A DNA stretch of 7,161 nt from Actinomycetes bacterium (GTDB lineage: Bacteria > Actinomycetota > Acidimicrobiia > Acidimicrobiales > Acidimicrobiaceae). Both the position numbers and the translations under genes were made by a program. Positions 6,286 through 7,161 of this stretch are shown here, in pieces; within the stretch, counting starts at the first letter, position 1, and each line of letters starts with the position of its first letter. The notes under the pieces are model-generated. The model had not been told where the DNA came from. It saw only the letters and a list, made by a program, of their open reading frames with translations, and searched no databases. The DNA lies in contig JAJYFX010000089.1 in NCBI GenBank assembly GCA_021785315.1, positions 1-7,161 of the forward strand, written 5' to 3'.

Positions 6286-6829
6286 CTCCAGCAGCCCAGC
6301 TCATTGCTCGCGTACAACTGTTGCGCCTGGATCCAAGGCTTTGCTTGTTGGCATGGAACTGCCTAAATATACGATCGATGTTAACAGCCGGATTTCGAGG
6401 CACCCGTTTAAAGGAACAGTTGAGGAATCAGATCTAAAGGTGGCGCCGTGGTCCACCATGTTGATCATCTCTCAACTTGGAGGATGGCCTACATTCTAAG
6501 GGTGTTTCGGCTCATTTTTCGAGGAGCGGTGGCGCGCAGCTAAAGGGTGCCCTTTTGGCGTGACATCCTTGCGAATGCTGACTTAATAGGTGCAATTATG
6601 CCGAGCCGGCCTTTGACCATTACCTCATACTTCCTCCATCAGCCCAGCAAAAATGGACTGCAAAGTCGAAATGTCAGGACGACCGGGAGCCCAACTGGTA
6701 CGGTACCTATTATCGCAGCAAAATCACCCGGCCCTTCCGGCCCCTACTGCGCTCCGAACTCGAAGCTGGCAGGCAAAATATCGTGAAAAGCAAAGTCGCA
6801 CTGCATGTGGCGCGGGCGTGTTGTAACAT
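6286..6829. other. Intergenic region, no confident gene
   Basis: Only weak open frames occur here: 48 codons at 6353-6499 (+, begins MELPKYTIDV, no ribosome binding site), 79 codons at 6547-6786 (+, GTG start within a hairpin), and a 57-codon frame from about 6654 (+, begins MDCKVEMSG). None is recognised. GGTGGCGC occurs twice, near 6438 and 6527. A short GC-rich dyad lies at 6542-6555. No promoter for the next gene is convincing; TAACAT at 6824-6829 is a possible -10 box without a good -35 box. Confidence 0.5.
6542..6555 (+). terminator. Weak terminator-like hairpin AAAGGG / CCCTTT
   Basis: AAAGGG (6542-6547) pairs with CCCTTT (6550-6555), and a fourth T follows at 6556. With only 2 nt between the arms, the realistic fold is a 5-bp stem with a 4-nt loop. 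It lies 256 nt past the peptidase stop. The stem is too short and the T-run too poor for a firm call. Confidence 0.22.
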
Positions 6830-6846
6830 ATCTGCAAAATGCAGAT
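6830..6846. promoter_or_regulatory. Perfect inverted repeat ATCTGCA-AAA-TGCAGAT, candidate operator
   Basis: Two perfect 7-bp arms (6830-6836 and 6840-6846) are separated by AAA, ending 41 nt before the start codon of the second receptor gene. It directly follows the possible -10 box TAACAT (6824-6829), so a bound regulator would cover the start of transcription and act as a repressor; as RNA it would be a small leader hairpin. Confidence 0.45.
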
Positions 6847-6887
6847 GGTTTCCGCTTACGCGCCAAACTGCATTCAGGGGGGGATTC

Positions 6888-7161
6888 ATGTCCAGGTTTA
6901 ATAAGGCTGTACCAGCCACTCTTCTACTTTTCAGCAGCATTTTGGCTGCCTGCGGCGCTTCTGCCACTGCTAGTTCCACAACTTCAGCAACCACATCCAC
7001 TACTGCCGCAGCTCCGAAACAGCTAACTAATATTTCGATGGTTGAAGCAGTATCAGCACCAGCGTATGCACCTGTGACACTGGCAAAATCAGCTGGATTT
7101 TTTAAGAAGAACGGCCTCAATGTCACGGTTATCCCGCTCCAGGCAGGATCGACCGCCGCAG
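6888..7161 (+). CDS. ABC transporter substrate-binding lipoprotein, SsuA/TauA/NMT1 type, 3' end missing
   Basis: The frame runs from ATG 6888 off the right edge (91 codons and one base). The first 22 residues are a lipoprotein signal peptide (MSRFNKAV, hydrophobic stretch, lipobox LAAC with Cys22), followed by a Ser/Thr/Ala-rich tether (about 24-44). The domain then starts (LTNISMVEAV) and gives the typical opening of the NMT1/SsuA family: APAYAPVTLAKSAGFFKKNG (57-76) followed by LNVTVIPLQAGS. This resembles receptors for sulfonates, taurine, nitrate, thiamine precursors or riboflavin-like compounds; the ligand cannot be told from the N-terminal quarter. A run of seven Gs (6877-6883) preceded by A gives a Shine-Dalgarno sequence ending 4 nt before the ATG. 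An inverted repeat lies 41 nt upstream. Permease and ATPase genes may follow beyond the window. It shares lipobox and tether style with the other receptor but belongs to a different fold class. Confidence 0.9.
   Translation, partial: MSRFNKAVPATLLLFSSILAACGASATASSTTSATTSTTAAAPKQLTNISMVEAVSAPAYAPVTLAKSAGFFKKNGLNVTVIPLQAGSTAA

Noticed and set aside
6479..6543. GGAGG followed by ATG and a 19-codon frame
   Set aside because: There is no spacing between GGAGG and ATG, so the ribosome could not use it, and the peptide is not recognisable.
6710..7126. Open frame of 138 codons on the - strand at the right end
   Set aside because: It lies antisense to the second receptor gene, whose lipobox and domain start are clear on the + strand.

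Overview
The window (about 7.2 kb, GC roughly mid-50s % by eye) looks like chromosome of a Gram-positive, probably acidophilic actinobacterium. The reasons are two lipoprotein signal peptides with LAAC lipoboxes, an L,D-transpeptidase in the actinobacterial layout (membrane anchor, Ig-like domain, peptidoglycan-binding-like region, YkuD domain), and a secreted glutamic peptidase of family G1, whose characterised members work at acid pH. A relative of the iron-oxidising Acidimicrobiia is a reasonable guess, but this is inference and no marker gene is present to prove it.

Layout from left to right: the 3' part of a thiolase gene (+, 1-927, open at the left edge); a 561-bp gap with dyad structures and one good intrinsic terminator (1334-1394); a branched-chain-amino-acid-type ABC transporter substrate-binding lipoprotein (-, 1489-2778) with a recognisable promoter, a structured leader and a perfect 12-bp palindrome upstream; a 640-bp gap; an L,D-transpeptidase (+, 3419-4552); an 827-bp gap ending in a promoter and a ribosome binding site that can fold into a hairpin; a secreted G1 glutamic peptidase (+, 5380-6285); a 602-bp gap; and the 5' part of a second substrate-binding lipoprotein, of the SsuA/TauA/NMT1 type (+, 6888 to the right edge).

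The genes do not form one operon. Each stands alone behind 560-830 bp of mostly non-coding DNA, and only about 63% of the window is confidently coding. Four of the five proteins are exported or surface-anchored: two solute receptors, one wall cross-linking enzyme and one acid protease. A loose common theme is therefore the cell surface and nutrient capture: extracellular peptides cut by the G1 peptidase, uptake through ABC receptors, and breakdown of acyl-CoA by the thiolase. This link is inference only. No permease or ATPase gene lies beside the complete receptor, so it appears to be an orphan receptor within this window.

No rRNA, tRNA, CRISPR array, insertion sequence or phage gene was recognised. 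I found no clear sign of an undescribed multi-gene system; the most useful leads are regulatory dyads in front of the exported-protein genes and an unusual basic glycine-rich loop in the peptidase.
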